From contig CAMPIF010000208.1 in NCBI GenBank assembly GCA_946886245.1, positions 1 to 7,422 on the forward strand: DNA of 7,422 nucleotides. The letters run 5' to 3'. Positions 1-6,418 of the stretch are shown here, in pieces. Source of the DNA: Ectopseudomonas composti. GTDB taxonomy: Bacteria; Pseudomonadota; Gammaproteobacteria; Pseudomonadales; Pseudomonadaceae. The first letter of the stretch is position 1, and the number at the start of each line of letters is the position of its first letter. The notes under the pieces were generated by a model. The model had not been told where the DNA came from. It was given only the letters and a program-made list of their open reading frames with translations, and searched no databases. The position numbers and the translations under genes are program-made.

Positions 1-138
1 AGGTGTGGCGCCCGTAAGGGGCGCAACCCAAACGCTCAGCGCACGCAGTAACGGACAATGCCAAGCCCGTGAGCAAAACGCACACAAACTTGCCAGTCCG
101 GTTTCAACCCGGACGCTCCCCAAACTATGCGAAGAACC
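1..138. other. Gene-poor left edge with two small hairpins
   Basis: I see no supported gene here. The open frames run straight through the terminator that follows, have no ribosome binding site and resemble nothing I know. A six-base-pair perfect hairpin lies at 8-24 (GCGCCC, loop GTAAG, GGGCGC), and another six-pair stem at 96-114 (GTCCGG / CCGGAC, seven-base loop). Neither has a T-tract. The second has a superficial likeness to a tRNA T-arm but lacks the GTTCRA loop and the rest of a cloverleaf. A plus-strand gene from the left could end here, for example at the TAA at 15-17, since the terminator just downstream works in both directions; the sequence cannot prove it. Confidence 0.4.
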
Positions 139-171
139 AAAAAAAGGCCGCCTCGTGGGCAGCCTTTTTTT
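139..171. terminator. Bidirectional intrinsic terminator after brnQ
   Basis: Seven A's followed by GGC (139-148) pair with GCC followed by seven T's (162-171). After one C-A mismatch (149/161) three more pairs follow (150-152 with 158-160), closing a five-base loop. On the minus strand it lies just past the brnQ stop and ends in T7. On the plus strand it also ends in T7, so it can stop transcripts from either side. It probably ends brnQ and may also end a convergent gene to the left. Confidence 0.9.
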
Positions 172-185
172 GTTTCGAGGGTCTC

Positions 186-1502
186 TTACGCAGTGGTAGC
201 GCTCTGACGCAGACCCAGAATGCGGTCCAGCACCACCACCAGAACCAGCGTCACCGCTACCGGCAGCAGCCAGCCCAGGCTTTGACCGGCCAGCGGTAGT
301 TGCCCGAACCAGGCTGGAACCTTGTCGGCCCAGGGGGTCGCGGCAACACCATCGGCAACGCCGAAAATCAGCGTAACGGCCATCACCGGCACGAACACCA
401 GCGCCTGGGAAACCCACAGCCGGTTGGCCAGGCTCAGGGCAACCAGCACGATAGCCAGCGGATACAGACCCACCAGAACCGGAATCGAGAAGCTGATCAG
501 TTGGGTCAGGCCCTGATTGGCCACCACCAGGCTGAACAGGCCGAACAGAATCACCACACTGCGGTAGGAAACCGGCAGCAATTTGCTGAAGAACTCGCCA
601 CAGGCAGTCAGCAGACCAACCGCCGTGGTCAGACAGGCCAGGGTGATGACCACCGCCAGCAGCAGGCTGCCGGTAGTGCCGAACGTGTGCTGCACGTAGG
701 TGGTCAGCACCTGCACGCCATTTTGCGCATCACCCGCAATGCCCTGGCTGGTAGCGCCGAGATAGAACAGCGCCAGATACACCAGCGACAGACCGATGGC
801 CGCGATAACGCCGGCGATTACCGAATAACGCGTGACAAGGCCTGCGTCGCTGACACCTCGGTCGCGAATGGCGCTGGCGATCACGATGCCAAACACCAGC
901 GCGCCCAGGGTGTCCATGGTCAGGTAGCCCTGCAGGAAGCCCTGCACCAGCGGCGCCTCGCGGTAGCTGTCGGCGACCACGCCAATCTCGCCAGCCGGCG
1001 CGAACAGCGCAGCACCGCCCAGCACTAGCAGCGCAGCCAGCAGTACCGGCGTGATGAACTTACCGATACGGTCGACCAGTTGACCGGGATTGAGCGAGAG
1101 GAACAGCACGGCCGCGAAATACACCAGGGTATAGATCAGCAGCGGCGCGCCTTCGTTACCGGTGAACGGCGCGATGCCCATCTCGAAGGACACCACGGCG
1201 GTACGCGGCGTGGCGAACAGCGGGCCGATGGCCAGGTAAACCGCTACCGCGAGGATTGCACCCGCGACCTTACCCAGGGGAGCAGTGAGCAGATCCATAC
1301 CGCCGCCCACTCGGGCCAGGGCCACCACAGTCAAAAGCGGCAAGCCGACACCGGTCAGCAGGAAGCCGAGTGCCGCGGGAAGCAGATTCTCCCCGGCGGC
1401 AAGACCAGCACTGGGCGGGAAGATGATATTGCCTGCGCCGAGAAACAACGCAAATGTCATGAAGCCGAGGGCCAGGAGGTCCGAGCCTTTCAAACGAGTC
1501 AT
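186..1502 (-). CDS. brnQ: Branched-chain amino acid carrier, BrnQ/BraB type
   Basis: Inner-membrane carrier of the LIVCS family that imports leucine, isoleucine and valine with a coupling cation; the Pseudomonas BraB member is known to use Na+. The 438-residue product matches the family length and is almost entirely hydrophobic, consistent with about 12 membrane segments. The N-terminal family signature LFLGAGNIIFPP is at residues 19-30. AIGPLFATPRTAVVSFEMG (91-109) and GKFITPVLL (147-155) are also typical. I chose the ATG at 1502 because family members begin with a few polar residues directly before ALGFMTFALF. The frame stays open upstream to a GTG at 1631, but those 43 extra residues look non-membrane and unlike the family. 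No Shine-Dalgarno lies before the ATG: the nearest purine-rich site, AAGGAAA, is about 43 bases away. The gene is monocistronic, between the cysS terminator and its own. Cation and substrate preference are inferred. Confidence 0.93.
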   Translation of the reverse strand: MTRLKGSDLLALGFMTFALFLGAGNIIFPPSAGLAAGENLLPAALGFLLTGVGLPLLTVVALARVGGGMDLLTAPLGKVAGAILAVAVYLAIGPLFATPRTAVVSFEMGIAPFTGNEGAPLLIYTLVYFAAVLFLSLNPGQLVDRIGKFITPVLLAALLVLGGAALFAPAGEIGVVADSYREAPLVQGFLQGYLTMDTLGALVFGIVIASAIRDRGVSDAGLVTRYSVIAGVIAAIGLSLVYLALFYLGATSQGIAGDAQNGVQVLTTYVQHTFGTTGSLLLAVVITLACLTTAVGLLTACGEFFSKLLPVSYRSVVILFGLFSLVVANQGLTQLISFSIPVLVGLYPLAIVLVALSLANRLWVSQALVFVPVMAVTLIFGVADGVAATPWADKVPAWFGQLPLAGQSLGWLLPVAVTLVLVVVLDRILGLRQSATTA

Positions 1503-1645
1503 AAAGGGAAATACCACAAGCAGGAAATCGAAGAGTTGCGGGGGTTTCCTTGAGGGATCGGGGAAACGTCGCCCGAGCGTTTGGCTCGAACCACTGCAGG
1601 CATCGCCAGGCGCTTGTGGCGCCACGGACACGATAAGGCGCGCAT
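1499..1645 (-). other. Possible 48-codon leader ORF overlapping brnQ start
   Basis: In another frame from brnQ, an ATG at 1645 opens 48 codons that end at a TGA at 1501-1499. This TGA overlaps the brnQ ATG (1502-1500) as ATGA, the usual arrangement for translational coupling. The peptide starts MRALSCPWRHKR and ends SISCLWYFPL. It is basic and proline-rich, with no family I recognise. A second in-frame ATG at 1603 would give 34 residues. Two of its four leucine codons are TTA, rare in GC-rich pseudomonads, and one is the last codon before the stop. Against it, neither ATG has a clear Shine-Dalgarno, and the candidate brnQ -10 element (1650-1645) would exclude the first ATG from the transcript. 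It may be a chance ORF. Confidence 0.25.
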
Positions 1646-1811
1646 ACTAACGAAAAGCGTCCGTCAGCAGCACAGTTGGCGGACGAGCTGTCGAACTGGC
1701 GTAACTGACTGTCGCATCGGCAAAAGTTATGAGAAATCTGACCGCCACACTTTCGCTGCCTGCCTGGACCGCCCCTTATAGGACTCGGCAGCCCGCTCGC
1801 GGTGCAGGAGA
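1503..1811 (-). promoter_or_regulatory. brnQ upstream region with candidate promoter and stems
   Basis: About 310 bases between brnQ and the cysS terminator without a convincing protein gene apart from the leader ORF. A candidate -10, TAGTAT, lies at 1650-1645 on the minus strand and runs into GCGCGCC, a GC-rich discriminator, but no good -35 element sits 16-18 bases upstream, so the promoter is tentative. A TATAAG at 1780-1775 is another weak -10. Possible stems in the transcript are CGAGC/GCTCG (1574-1588) and GGCGC/GCGCC (about 1609-1622). CGTCCGT at 1658-1664 can pair with ACGGAC (1624-1629) or with CGGACG (1680-1685), but not both. The length of the region and the missing brnQ ribosome binding site suggest control at the leader level; that is inference. 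Confidence 0.35.
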
Positions 1812-1820
1812 AACCGAAAA

Positions 1821-1849
1821 ATGAAAAAGGCCGCTCGAGAGCGGCCTTT
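1821..1849 (-). terminator. Intrinsic terminator of glnS-cysS
   Basis: A perfect ten-pair stem, AAAGGCCGCT (1826-1835) with AGCGGCCTTT (1840-1849), closes a CGAG tetraloop. On the minus strand it is followed by TTTTTCATTTTTC and lies 17 bases past the cysS stop. The plus-strand side has only TTTG, so it acts mainly for the minus-strand operon and separates it from brnQ transcription. Confidence 0.92.
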
Positions 1850-1866
1850 GTCGTTGAGCGCGAGGC

Positions 1867-3252
1867 TTACTCGGCCAGGCGCCAAGTGGTGCCGCCCTTG
1901 CCGTCTTCCAGCACCACGCCCATGGCAGTGAGCTGGTCGCGGATACGGTCGGATTCCGCCCAGTTCTTGTCGGCGCGGGCCTGCAGACGCGCTTCGATCA
2001 GTGCATCGACCTCAGCAGCATCGACCTTGCCGGCGGCACCCGCCTGCAGGAAAGCCTCGGGTTCGAGCTGCAGCACGCCAAGCACGCTGGCCAGTTGCTT
2101 GAGCTGAGCGGCCAGCCCGGCGGCGGCCTGCACATCGGATTCGCGCAGGCGGTTGACCTCGCGGATCATCTCGAACAGCACGGCGCAGGCTTCTGGCGAG
2201 TTGAAATCGTCGTCCATCGCCGCGCCAAAGCGCTCGACGAAGGCCTCGCCACCGACAGGCACGGCGTCCGGCAAACCTTTCAGGCCGTTGTAGAAGCGCT
2301 CCAGGGCGCCCTTGGCTTCCTTGAGGCTCTCTTCGGAGTAATTGATCGGGCTGCGGTAGTGGCTGGACACCAGCAGGTAGCGCACCACCTCCGGGTGGTA
2401 CTTCTCCAGCACCTCGCGGATGGTGAAGAAGTTGCCCAGGCTCTTGGACATCTTCTCGCCGTCCACGCGCACCGCGCCGGCGTGCATCCAGGCGTTGGCG
2501 TACTGCTTGCCAGTGGCCGCCTCGCTCTGCGCGATCTCGTTCTCGTGGTGCGGGAACACCAGGTCCGGGCCGCCGCCGTGGATGTCGAAGGTCTCGCCCA
2601 GGCAGCAGGTGGACATCACCGAGCACTCGATGTGCCAGCCTGGCCGGCCCTTGCCCCAGGGCGAATCCCAGCTCGGCTCACCCGGCTTGGCGCTTTTCCA
2701 GAGCACGAAGTCCAGCGGGTCTTCCTTGATTTCGTCGACCTCGATACGCGCGCCGATCTTAAGCTCGTCGATCTTGCGCCTTGAGAGCTTGCCGTAGGTC
2801 TCGAATCGGGTGACGCGGTAATACACGTCGCCATTGCCCGGCGCATAGGCGTAGCCCTTGTCGATCAGGGTCTGGATCATCTGGTGCATGCCGGCGATAT
2901 GGCCGGTGGCGCGCGGTTCGATGTCCGGGCGCAGCACGGACAGGCGCGCCTCGTCCTCGTGCATGGCCGCGATCATGCGCTCGACCAGCGCCTCGAACGG
3001 TTCGCCGTTTTCGTTGGCGCGACGGATGATCTTGTCATCGATGTCGGTGATATTGCGCACGTAGGTCACGTCGTAGCCGCGCTGACGCAGCCAGCGGGTA
3101 ACCACGTCGAAGGCGACCATCACGCGGGCGTGACCGATGTGGCAGAAGTCATAGACGGTCATGCCGCACACATACATGCGTACGTGATTGCCTTCCAGCG
3201 GTTTGAACCCTTCCTTGACCTTGCTCAGGGTGTTGTAGATTGACAGTGCCAT
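1867..3252 (-). CDS. cysS: Cysteinyl-tRNA synthetase
   Basis: Class I cytoplasmic enzyme that activates cysteine with ATP and charges tRNA-Cys. The product has 461 residues, the same as in E. coli. HIGH is at residues 38-41 and KMSKS at 267-271. The catalytic zinc that selects the cysteine thiol is held in this family by two Cys, a His and a Glu; the matching residues here are C29, C210, H235 and E239, all present. [11 protein letters not shown] is the standard N-terminus, so I place the start at the ATG at 3252. The frame is open another 50 codons upstream, but those lie inside glnS. The ATG shares one base with the glnS TAA (TAATG), and a GGGGG run just upstream serves as the ribosome site. 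Second gene of a glnS-cysS operon, ended by the hairpin at 1826-1849. No anomalies. Confidence 0.98.
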   Translation of the reverse strand: MALSIYNTLSKVKEGFKPLEGNHVRMYVCGMTVYDFCHIGHARVMVAFDVVTRWLRQRGYDVTYVRNITDIDDKIIRRANENGEPFEALVERMIAAMHEDEARLSVLRPDIEPRATGHIAGMHQMIQTLIDKGYAYAPGNGDVYYRVTRFETYGKLSRRKIDELKIGARIEVDEIKEDPLDFVLWKSAKPGEPSWDSPWGKGRPGWHIECSVMSTCCLGETFDIHGGGPDLVFPHHENEIAQSEAATGKQYANAWMHAGAVRVDGEKMSKSLGNFFTIREVLEKYHPEVVRYLLVSSHYRSPINYSEESLKEAKGALERFYNGLKGLPDAVPVGGEAFVERFGAAMDDDFNSPEACAVLFEMIREVNRLRESDVQAAAGLAAQLKQLASVLGVLQLEPEAFLQAGAAGKVDAAEVDALIEARLQARADKNWAESDRIRDQLTAMGVVLEDGKGGTTWRLAE

Positions 3253-4916
3253 TACTGCCCCCAGGAGTCGCGCAGGGTCACGGTGCGATTGAACACCAGG
3301 GCAGCGGCGGTCGAATCCTTGTCCAGGCAGAAATAACCTTCGCGCTCGAACTGGAAGCGATCGTCGGCAGTGGCCTGAGCCAGCGACGGCTCGGCGCGGC
3401 AACCGGTGAGCACCACCAGAGACTCGGGGTTGATGTTGTCGAGGAAGCTGCCGCCCTCTTCGCTCTTCTCCGGATTGGCCGAGCGGAACAGGCGATCATA
3501 CAGGCGCACTTCGCACGCAACGCTCTCGGCCGCAGGCACCCAGTGGATCACGCCCTTGACCTTGCGGCCTTCCGGGTTCTTGCCCAGGGTGTTCTCGTCA
3601 TAGGAGCAGCGCAGTTCGACGATGTTGCCGGCGGCGTCCTTGATGGCTTCGTCGGCGCGGATCACGTAACTGCCGCGCAGACGCACTTCGCCACCAGGAA
3701 TCAGGCGCTTGAAGCCGTCCGGCGGGGTTTCCTCGAAATCGCTGGCGTCGATGTAGATCTCGCGGGAGAACGGCAGCACGCGGGTGCCGATGTCCTGCTT
3801 CGGGTGACGCGCCAGCTCCAGATGCTCGACCTTGCCTTCGGGGTAATTGCTGATCACCACTTTCAGCGGCTTGAGCACGCACATGGCGCGCGCGGCGTTG
3901 GCGTCCAGATCATCGCGGATGGCGAATTCCAGCATGCCGATATCCACCAGGCCGCCGGCACGGTTGACGCCAATCATGTCGCAGAATGCACGGATCGACG
4001 CCGGGGTATAGCCACGACGACGATAACCGGACAGGGTCGACATGCGCGGATCGTCCCAACCGTTGACGTGCTTCTCGTCCACCAGTTGCTTGAGCTTGCG
4101 CTTGCTGGTGATGGTGTAGTTCAGGTTCAGCCGGGCAAATTCGTACTGGCGCGGCTGCGCCGGCACCGGCAGGTTCTCCAGGAACCACTCGTACAGCGGG
4201 CGGTGGTCTTCGAACTCCAGGGTGCAGATCGAATGGGTAATGCCTTCGATGGCGTCCGACTGACCGTGGGTGAAGTCGTAGCTCGGGTAGATGCACCACT
4301 TGTCACCGGTCTGGTGGTGATGGGCGTGGCGAATGCGGTAGAGGATCGGATCGCGCAGGTTGATGTTCGGCGACGCCATGTCGATCTTGGCGCGCAGCGA
4401 ACGGGCACCGTCCGGGAACTCACCGGCTTTCATGCGGGCGAACAGGTCGAGGTTCTCTTCCACGGAGCGCTCGCGGAACGGGCTGTTCTTGCCTGGCTCG
4501 TTCAGGCTGCCACGGTATTCGCGCATCTCTTCGGCATTGAGGTCGCAGACGAAGGCCTTGCCAGCCTTGATCAGCTCGACGGCCCAGGCGTGCAGTTGAT
4601 CGAAATAGTTGGAGGCGTAGCGCTCTTCGCCGGCCCACTTGAAGCCCAGCCACTCGACGTCCGCCTTGATCGCGTCGATATATTCCTGGTCTTCCTTGGC
4701 CGGGTTGGTGTCGTCGAAACGCAGGTTGCACTGGCCGCCGAACTCTTCGGCCAGGCCGAAGTTCAGGCAGATGCTCTTGGCATGGCCGATGTGCAGGTAG
4801 CCGTTGGGCTCCGGCGGAAAGCGGGTCACGATCTTGGCGTGCTTGCCGCTGTCCAGATCAGCCTGGACGATGGGGCGCAGGAAGTTGGCAGCTTTTTCGA
4901 CGGTAGGCTTGCTCAT
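3252..4916 (-). CDS. glnS: Glutaminyl-tRNA synthetase
   Basis: Class I enzyme that charges tRNA-Gln directly with glutamine. Its 554 residues equal the E. coli length. The Rossmann-fold catalytic half carries [16 protein letters not shown] with HIGH at 42-45. The tRNA acceptor-recognition region follows (about 190-245, with [14 protein letters not shown] and [22 protein letters not shown]). The KMSKS-equivalent loop is TSKRK at 270-274 (MSKRK in E. coli). The C-terminal half corresponds to the beta-barrel anticodon-binding domains. The ATG at 4916 is preceded by AAGGA at 4925-4921, four bases away, and [17 protein letters not shown] is a typical N-terminus. First gene of the operon; its TAA overlaps the cysS ATG by one base, so the two synthetases are probably translationally coupled. 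Transcribed divergently from ppiB. Confidence 0.98.
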   Translation of the reverse strand: MSKPTVEKAANFLRPIVQADLDSGKHAKIVTRFPPEPNGYLHIGHAKSICLNFGLAEEFGGQCNLRFDDTNPAKEDQEYIDAIKADVEWLGFKWAGEERYASNYFDQLHAWAVELIKAGKAFVCDLNAEEMREYRGSLNEPGKNSPFRERSVEENLDLFARMKAGEFPDGARSLRAKIDMASPNINLRDPILYRIRHAHHHQTGDKWCIYPSYDFTHGQSDAIEGITHSICTLEFEDHRPLYEWFLENLPVPAQPRQYEFARLNLNYTITSKRKLKQLVDEKHVNGWDDPRMSTLSGYRRRGYTPASIRAFCDMIGVNRAGGLVDIGMLEFAIRDDLDANAARAMCVLKPLKVVISNYPEGKVEHLELARHPKQDIGTRVLPFSREIYIDASDFEETPPDGFKRLIPGGEVRLRGSYVIRADEAIKDAAGNIVELRCSYDENTLGKNPEGRKVKGVIHWVPAAESVACEVRLYDRLFRSANPEKSEEGGSFLDNINPESLVVLTGCRAEPSLAQATADDRFQFEREGYFCLDKDSTAAALVFNRTVTLRDSWGQ

Positions 4917-4972
4917 GGTGTCCTTAACAATACTGGCGCGGCACAGGGTAGGCCGCTTCGGGCAAAGTCCGT

Positions 4973-5002
4973 ATCATAACCAACCTGTCAAGCCCCTGAC
5001 AG
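4973..5002 (-). promoter_or_regulatory. Candidate sigma70 promoter of glnS-cysS
   Basis: On the minus strand CTGTCA (5002-4997, four of six to TTGACA) is followed after 18 bases by TATGAT (4978-4973, five of six to TATAAT). Transcription would start near 4966, giving a leader of about 50 bases before the glnS ATG. The -35 hexamer and spacer fall inside the palindrome at 4984-5003, so a protein bound there would compete with RNA polymerase. Confidence 0.5.
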
Positions 5003-5024
5003 GGTGCATGCCACCCTGACAAGC
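4984..5024. repeat. Nested inverted repeats between glnS and ppiB
   Basis: CCTGTCA (4984-4990) and TGACAGG (4997-5003) form a perfect seven-base palindrome with a six-base spacer. The second arm overlaps CAGGGTG (5000-5006), which is itself perfectly complementary to CACCCTG (5012-5018). As RNA or cruciform, only one of the two stems can form at a time. CTGTCAAGC (4985-4993) is also repeated as CTGACAAGC (5016-5024), 31 bases on, close to three helical turns. The set covers the glnS -35 region and lies 53 to 93 bases ahead of the ppiB start. It could be a double operator or a leader switch for ppiB; no regulator is identifiable. Confidence 0.55.
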
Positions 5025-5036
5025 GCTGTTTCTCCC

Positions 5037-5051
5037 CGAGCCACAGGCTCG
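5037..5051 (+). promoter_or_regulatory. Hairpin just upstream of ppiB
   Basis: CGAGCC and GGCTCG form a perfect six-pair stem around ACA, ending 25 bases before the ppiB ATG. It has no T-tract. It may be a stabilising 5' stem in the ppiB leader. I could not place a convincing ppiB promoter: TATCAT at 4972-4977 resembles a -10 element but has only a poor -35 (TAGGCC, 4949-4954). Confidence 0.35.
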
Positions 5052-5076
5052 AACCTGCCTCATCACGGATACGATC

Positions 5077-5574
5077 ATGATCAAACTGCACACCAACCAC
5101 GGCGTCATCACCCTGAACCTGTTCGCCGACAAGGCCCCGGAGACCGTGGCCAACTTCGAGCAATACGTGAAGGAAGGCCATTACGACGGCACCATTTTCC
5201 ACCGCGTGATCGGCAATTTCATGATCCAGGGCGGCGGTTTCGAGCCTGGCATGAAGCAGAAGCCGACCCGCGCACCGATCAAGAACGAAGCCAACAACGG
5301 CGTCGCCAACAAGGTCGGCACCGTCGCCATGGCCCGTACCATGGAGCCGCACTCGGCATCCGCGCAATTCTTCATCAACGTCGCCGACAACGGCTTCCTC
5401 AACCACAGCGCACCGACCGTACAGGGCTGGGGCTACGCAGTGTTCGGTGAAGTGGTCGAAGGCATGGACGTGGTCGAGAAGATCAAGGGCGTCGCCACCA
5501 CCATGAAATCCGGCCACCAGGACGTACCGGTCGACGATGTGATCATCGAGAAGGCCGAAGTCGTAGCCGAGTAA
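5077..5574 (+). CDS. ppiB: Peptidyl-prolyl cis-trans isomerase B (cyclophilin)
   Basis: Cytoplasmic cyclophilin that speeds cis-trans isomerisation at proline bonds during folding. The 165-residue protein is one cyclophilin domain with no signal peptide, which fits PpiB rather than the periplasmic PpiA. Family motifs are FHRVI (41-45, with the catalytic arginine R43), MIQGGGF (49-55) and SAQFFIN (95-101), with [15 protein letters not shown] (119-133) closing the barrel. Length matches E. coli PpiB (164). The ATG at 5077 begins the usual MIKLHTNHG and has only a weak GGA at 5067-5069 ahead of it. It is divergent from glnS and followed after four bases by lpxH, so the two form an operon, as in related pseudomonads. 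Confidence 0.97.
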   Translation: MIKLHTNHGVITLNLFADKAPETVANFEQYVKEGHYDGTIFHRVIGNFMIQGGGFEPGMKQKPTRAPIKNEANNGVANKVGTVAMARTMEPHSASAQFFINVADNGFLNHSAPTVQGWGYAVFGEVVEGMDVVEKIKGVATTMKSGHQDVPVDDVIIEKAEVVAE

Positions 5575-5578
5575 GTCG

Positions 5579-6307
5579 ATGATCCTGCTGATCTCCGATC
5601 TGCACCTCGAAGAGAAACGCCCGGACATCACCCGGGCGTTTCTGCATTTTCTCGCCACTCGCGCGCGCCAGGCCGAGACGCTGTACATCCTCGGCGACTT
5701 CTTCGAAGTCTGGATCGGCGACGACGGCATGACGGCCTTCCAGCACGAAATCGCCTGCGCCCTGCGCGAGCTGAGCGACGCCGGCACGCGTATCTACCTG
5801 ATGCACGGCAATCGCGACTTTCTCATCGGCCAGCGCTTCTGTCGTGAGGCCGGCTGCACCCTGCTGCGTGATCCGCACAAGGTGCAGATGAATGGCGAGC
5901 CGGTGCTGCTGATGCACGGCGACAGCCTGTGCACCCTGGACGTCGGCTACATGAAACTGCGGCGCTGGCTGCGCAATCCGCTATCGCTGCTGATCCTGCG
6001 CCACCTGCCGCTGAGCACGCGGCAGAAGCTGGCGCGCAAGCTGCGCAACGAAAGCCGCGCGCAAACGCGGATGAAAGCCAGCGAGATTGTCGACGTCACC
6101 CCGCAAGAAGTGATCAAGGTGATGGCCGCATATGGCGTACGCACGCTGATCCATGGCCACACTCACCGGCCGGCGGTGCATGAGCTGAAAGTCAACGATC
6201 AAGCGGCACGACGTATCGTGCTGGGGGACTGGGACCGCCAGGGCTGGGCATTGCAGGTCGATGACGAGGGCTTCAAGCAGGCGCCGTTCGAACTGACGAG
6301 CGCCTGA
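5579..6307 (+). CDS. lpxH: UDP-2,3-diacylglucosamine hydrolase
   Basis: Peripheral inner-membrane enzyme of the Raetz lipid A pathway; it splits UDP-2,3-diacylglucosamine into lipid X and UMP. The 242-residue product belongs to the calcineurin-like metallophosphoesterases and has every motif for the two-metal (Mn) site: DLHL (D7, H9), [11 protein letters not shown] (D40), GNRD (N78), MHGD (H113) and HGHTHRP (H194, H196). These sit one residue before the E. coli positions. The central stretch around 120-168 is the lid that binds the acyl chains. Start: ATG at 5579, four bases past the ppiB stop. The spacer has no strong ribosome site, so translation probably depends on ribosomes finishing ppiB. 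A strong hairpin lies within codons 13-21. The gene stops two bases before a REP doublet. Essential in most Gram-negative bacteria. Confidence 0.97.
   Translation: MILLISDLHLEEKRPDITRAFLHFLATRARQAETLYILGDFFEVWIGDDGMTAFQHEIACALRELSDAGTRIYLMHGNRDFLIGQRFCREAGCTLLRDPHKVQMNGEPVLLMHGDSLCTLDVGYMKLRRWLRNPLSLLILRHLPLSTRQKLARKLRNESRAQTRMKASEIVDVTPQEVIKVMAAYGVRTLIHGHTHRPAVHELKVNDQAARRIVLGDWDRQGWALQVDDEGFKQAPFELTSA
5615..5641 (+). other. Terminator-shaped hairpin inside lpxH
   Basis: A perfect ten-pair stem, AAACGCCCGG (5615-5624) with CCGGGCGTTT (5632-5641), encloses a seven-base loop; CTGCATTTTC follows. It covers lpxH codons 13-21 (KRPDITRAF). The GC-rich stem with A's and T's at its base looks like a weak intrinsic terminator, although the T run is only three long. 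It lies 41 bases past the ppiB stop, where an attenuator that keeps lpxH below ppiB would sit. The encoded residues are conserved in Pseudomonas LpxH, so part of the symmetry may be coincidental. Confidence 0.4.
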
Positions 6308-6308
6308 C

Positions 6309-6372
6309 CGTAGCCCGGATGAAATCCGGGGAAGCAACCCTCAAGATCGCCCCGAATTTCATCCGGGCTACG
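6309..6372. repeat. REP doublet (REPIN/BIME-like)
   Basis: Two inverted 23-base arms, 6309-6331 and 6350-6372, match at 22 of 23 positions around an 18-base spacer. The arms begin CGTAGCCCGGATGAAAT and end with the mirror image, ATTTCATCCGGGCTACG. Each arm also folds on itself (CCCGGAT, loop GAA, ATCCGGG in the left arm). The GTAG at the outer base of each hairpin is the hallmark of REP sequences mobilised by RAYT (TnpA-REP) transposases, and two inverted REPs make the replicative unit called a REPIN. No RAYT gene is present here. It sits between the convergent lpxH and miaE, two bases past the lpxH stop, where it can protect or end the transcripts. Confidence 0.8.
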
Positions 6373-6391
6373 ACACTGCAGGGCTTTGCTC

Positions 6392-6415
6392 CCCTCTCCC
6401 GCTTGCGGGAGAGGG
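6392..6415. repeat. Perfect hairpin at the miaE 3' end
   Basis: CCCTCTCCCGC (6392-6402) and GCGGGAGAGGG (6405-6415) form an eleven-pair perfect stem around TT, three bases past the miaE stop. Neither strand has a T-tract after it, so it is not a standard intrinsic terminator. It resembles the CCCTCTCCC-type dispersed palindromes common between pseudomonad genes. It probably marks or stabilises the miaE 3' end, next to the REP doublet. Confidence 0.6.
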
Positions 6416-6418
6416 TCA

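Noticed and set aside
96..114. A T-arm-like stem suggesting a tRNA
   Set aside because: No GTTCRA loop, and no acceptor, D or anticodon arms at the right spacing on either strand.
300..1028. A 242-codon plus-strand frame opposite brnQ
   Set aside because: Low-complexity, Gln/His/Arg-rich translation typical of the antisense of a membrane protein gene.
1503..1631. A 43-residue N-terminal extension of BrnQ from a GTG at 1631
   Set aside because: Not membrane-like and absent from the family, whose N-terminus fits the ATG at 1502.
1821..1922. A short plus-strand ORF at ATG 1821 with AGGAG ten bases upstream
   Set aside because: It reads through the cysS terminator stem and into antisense cysS, and the spacing is long; a chance arrangement.
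3253..3402. A 50-residue N-terminal extension of CysS
   Set aside because: It lies wholly within glnS, and [11 protein letters not shown] at 3252 is the family start.
3240..4979. A 579-codon open frame on the plus strand opposite glnS
   Set aside because: It mirrors glnS, whose family motifs are complete. GC-rich codon bias leaves the opposite frame free of stops, and the translation has no recognisable domain or ribosome site.
4986..4991. A perfect TTGACA on the minus strand as the glnS -35
   Set aside because: At 16-18 bases downstream there is only ACTTTG-like sequence, and TATGAT is just 7 bases away, so it cannot pair with a usable -10.
4924..5787. A 287-codon minus-strand frame across ppiB and the start of lpxH
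   Set aside because: It runs antisense to two well-supported genes and through the divergent control region.
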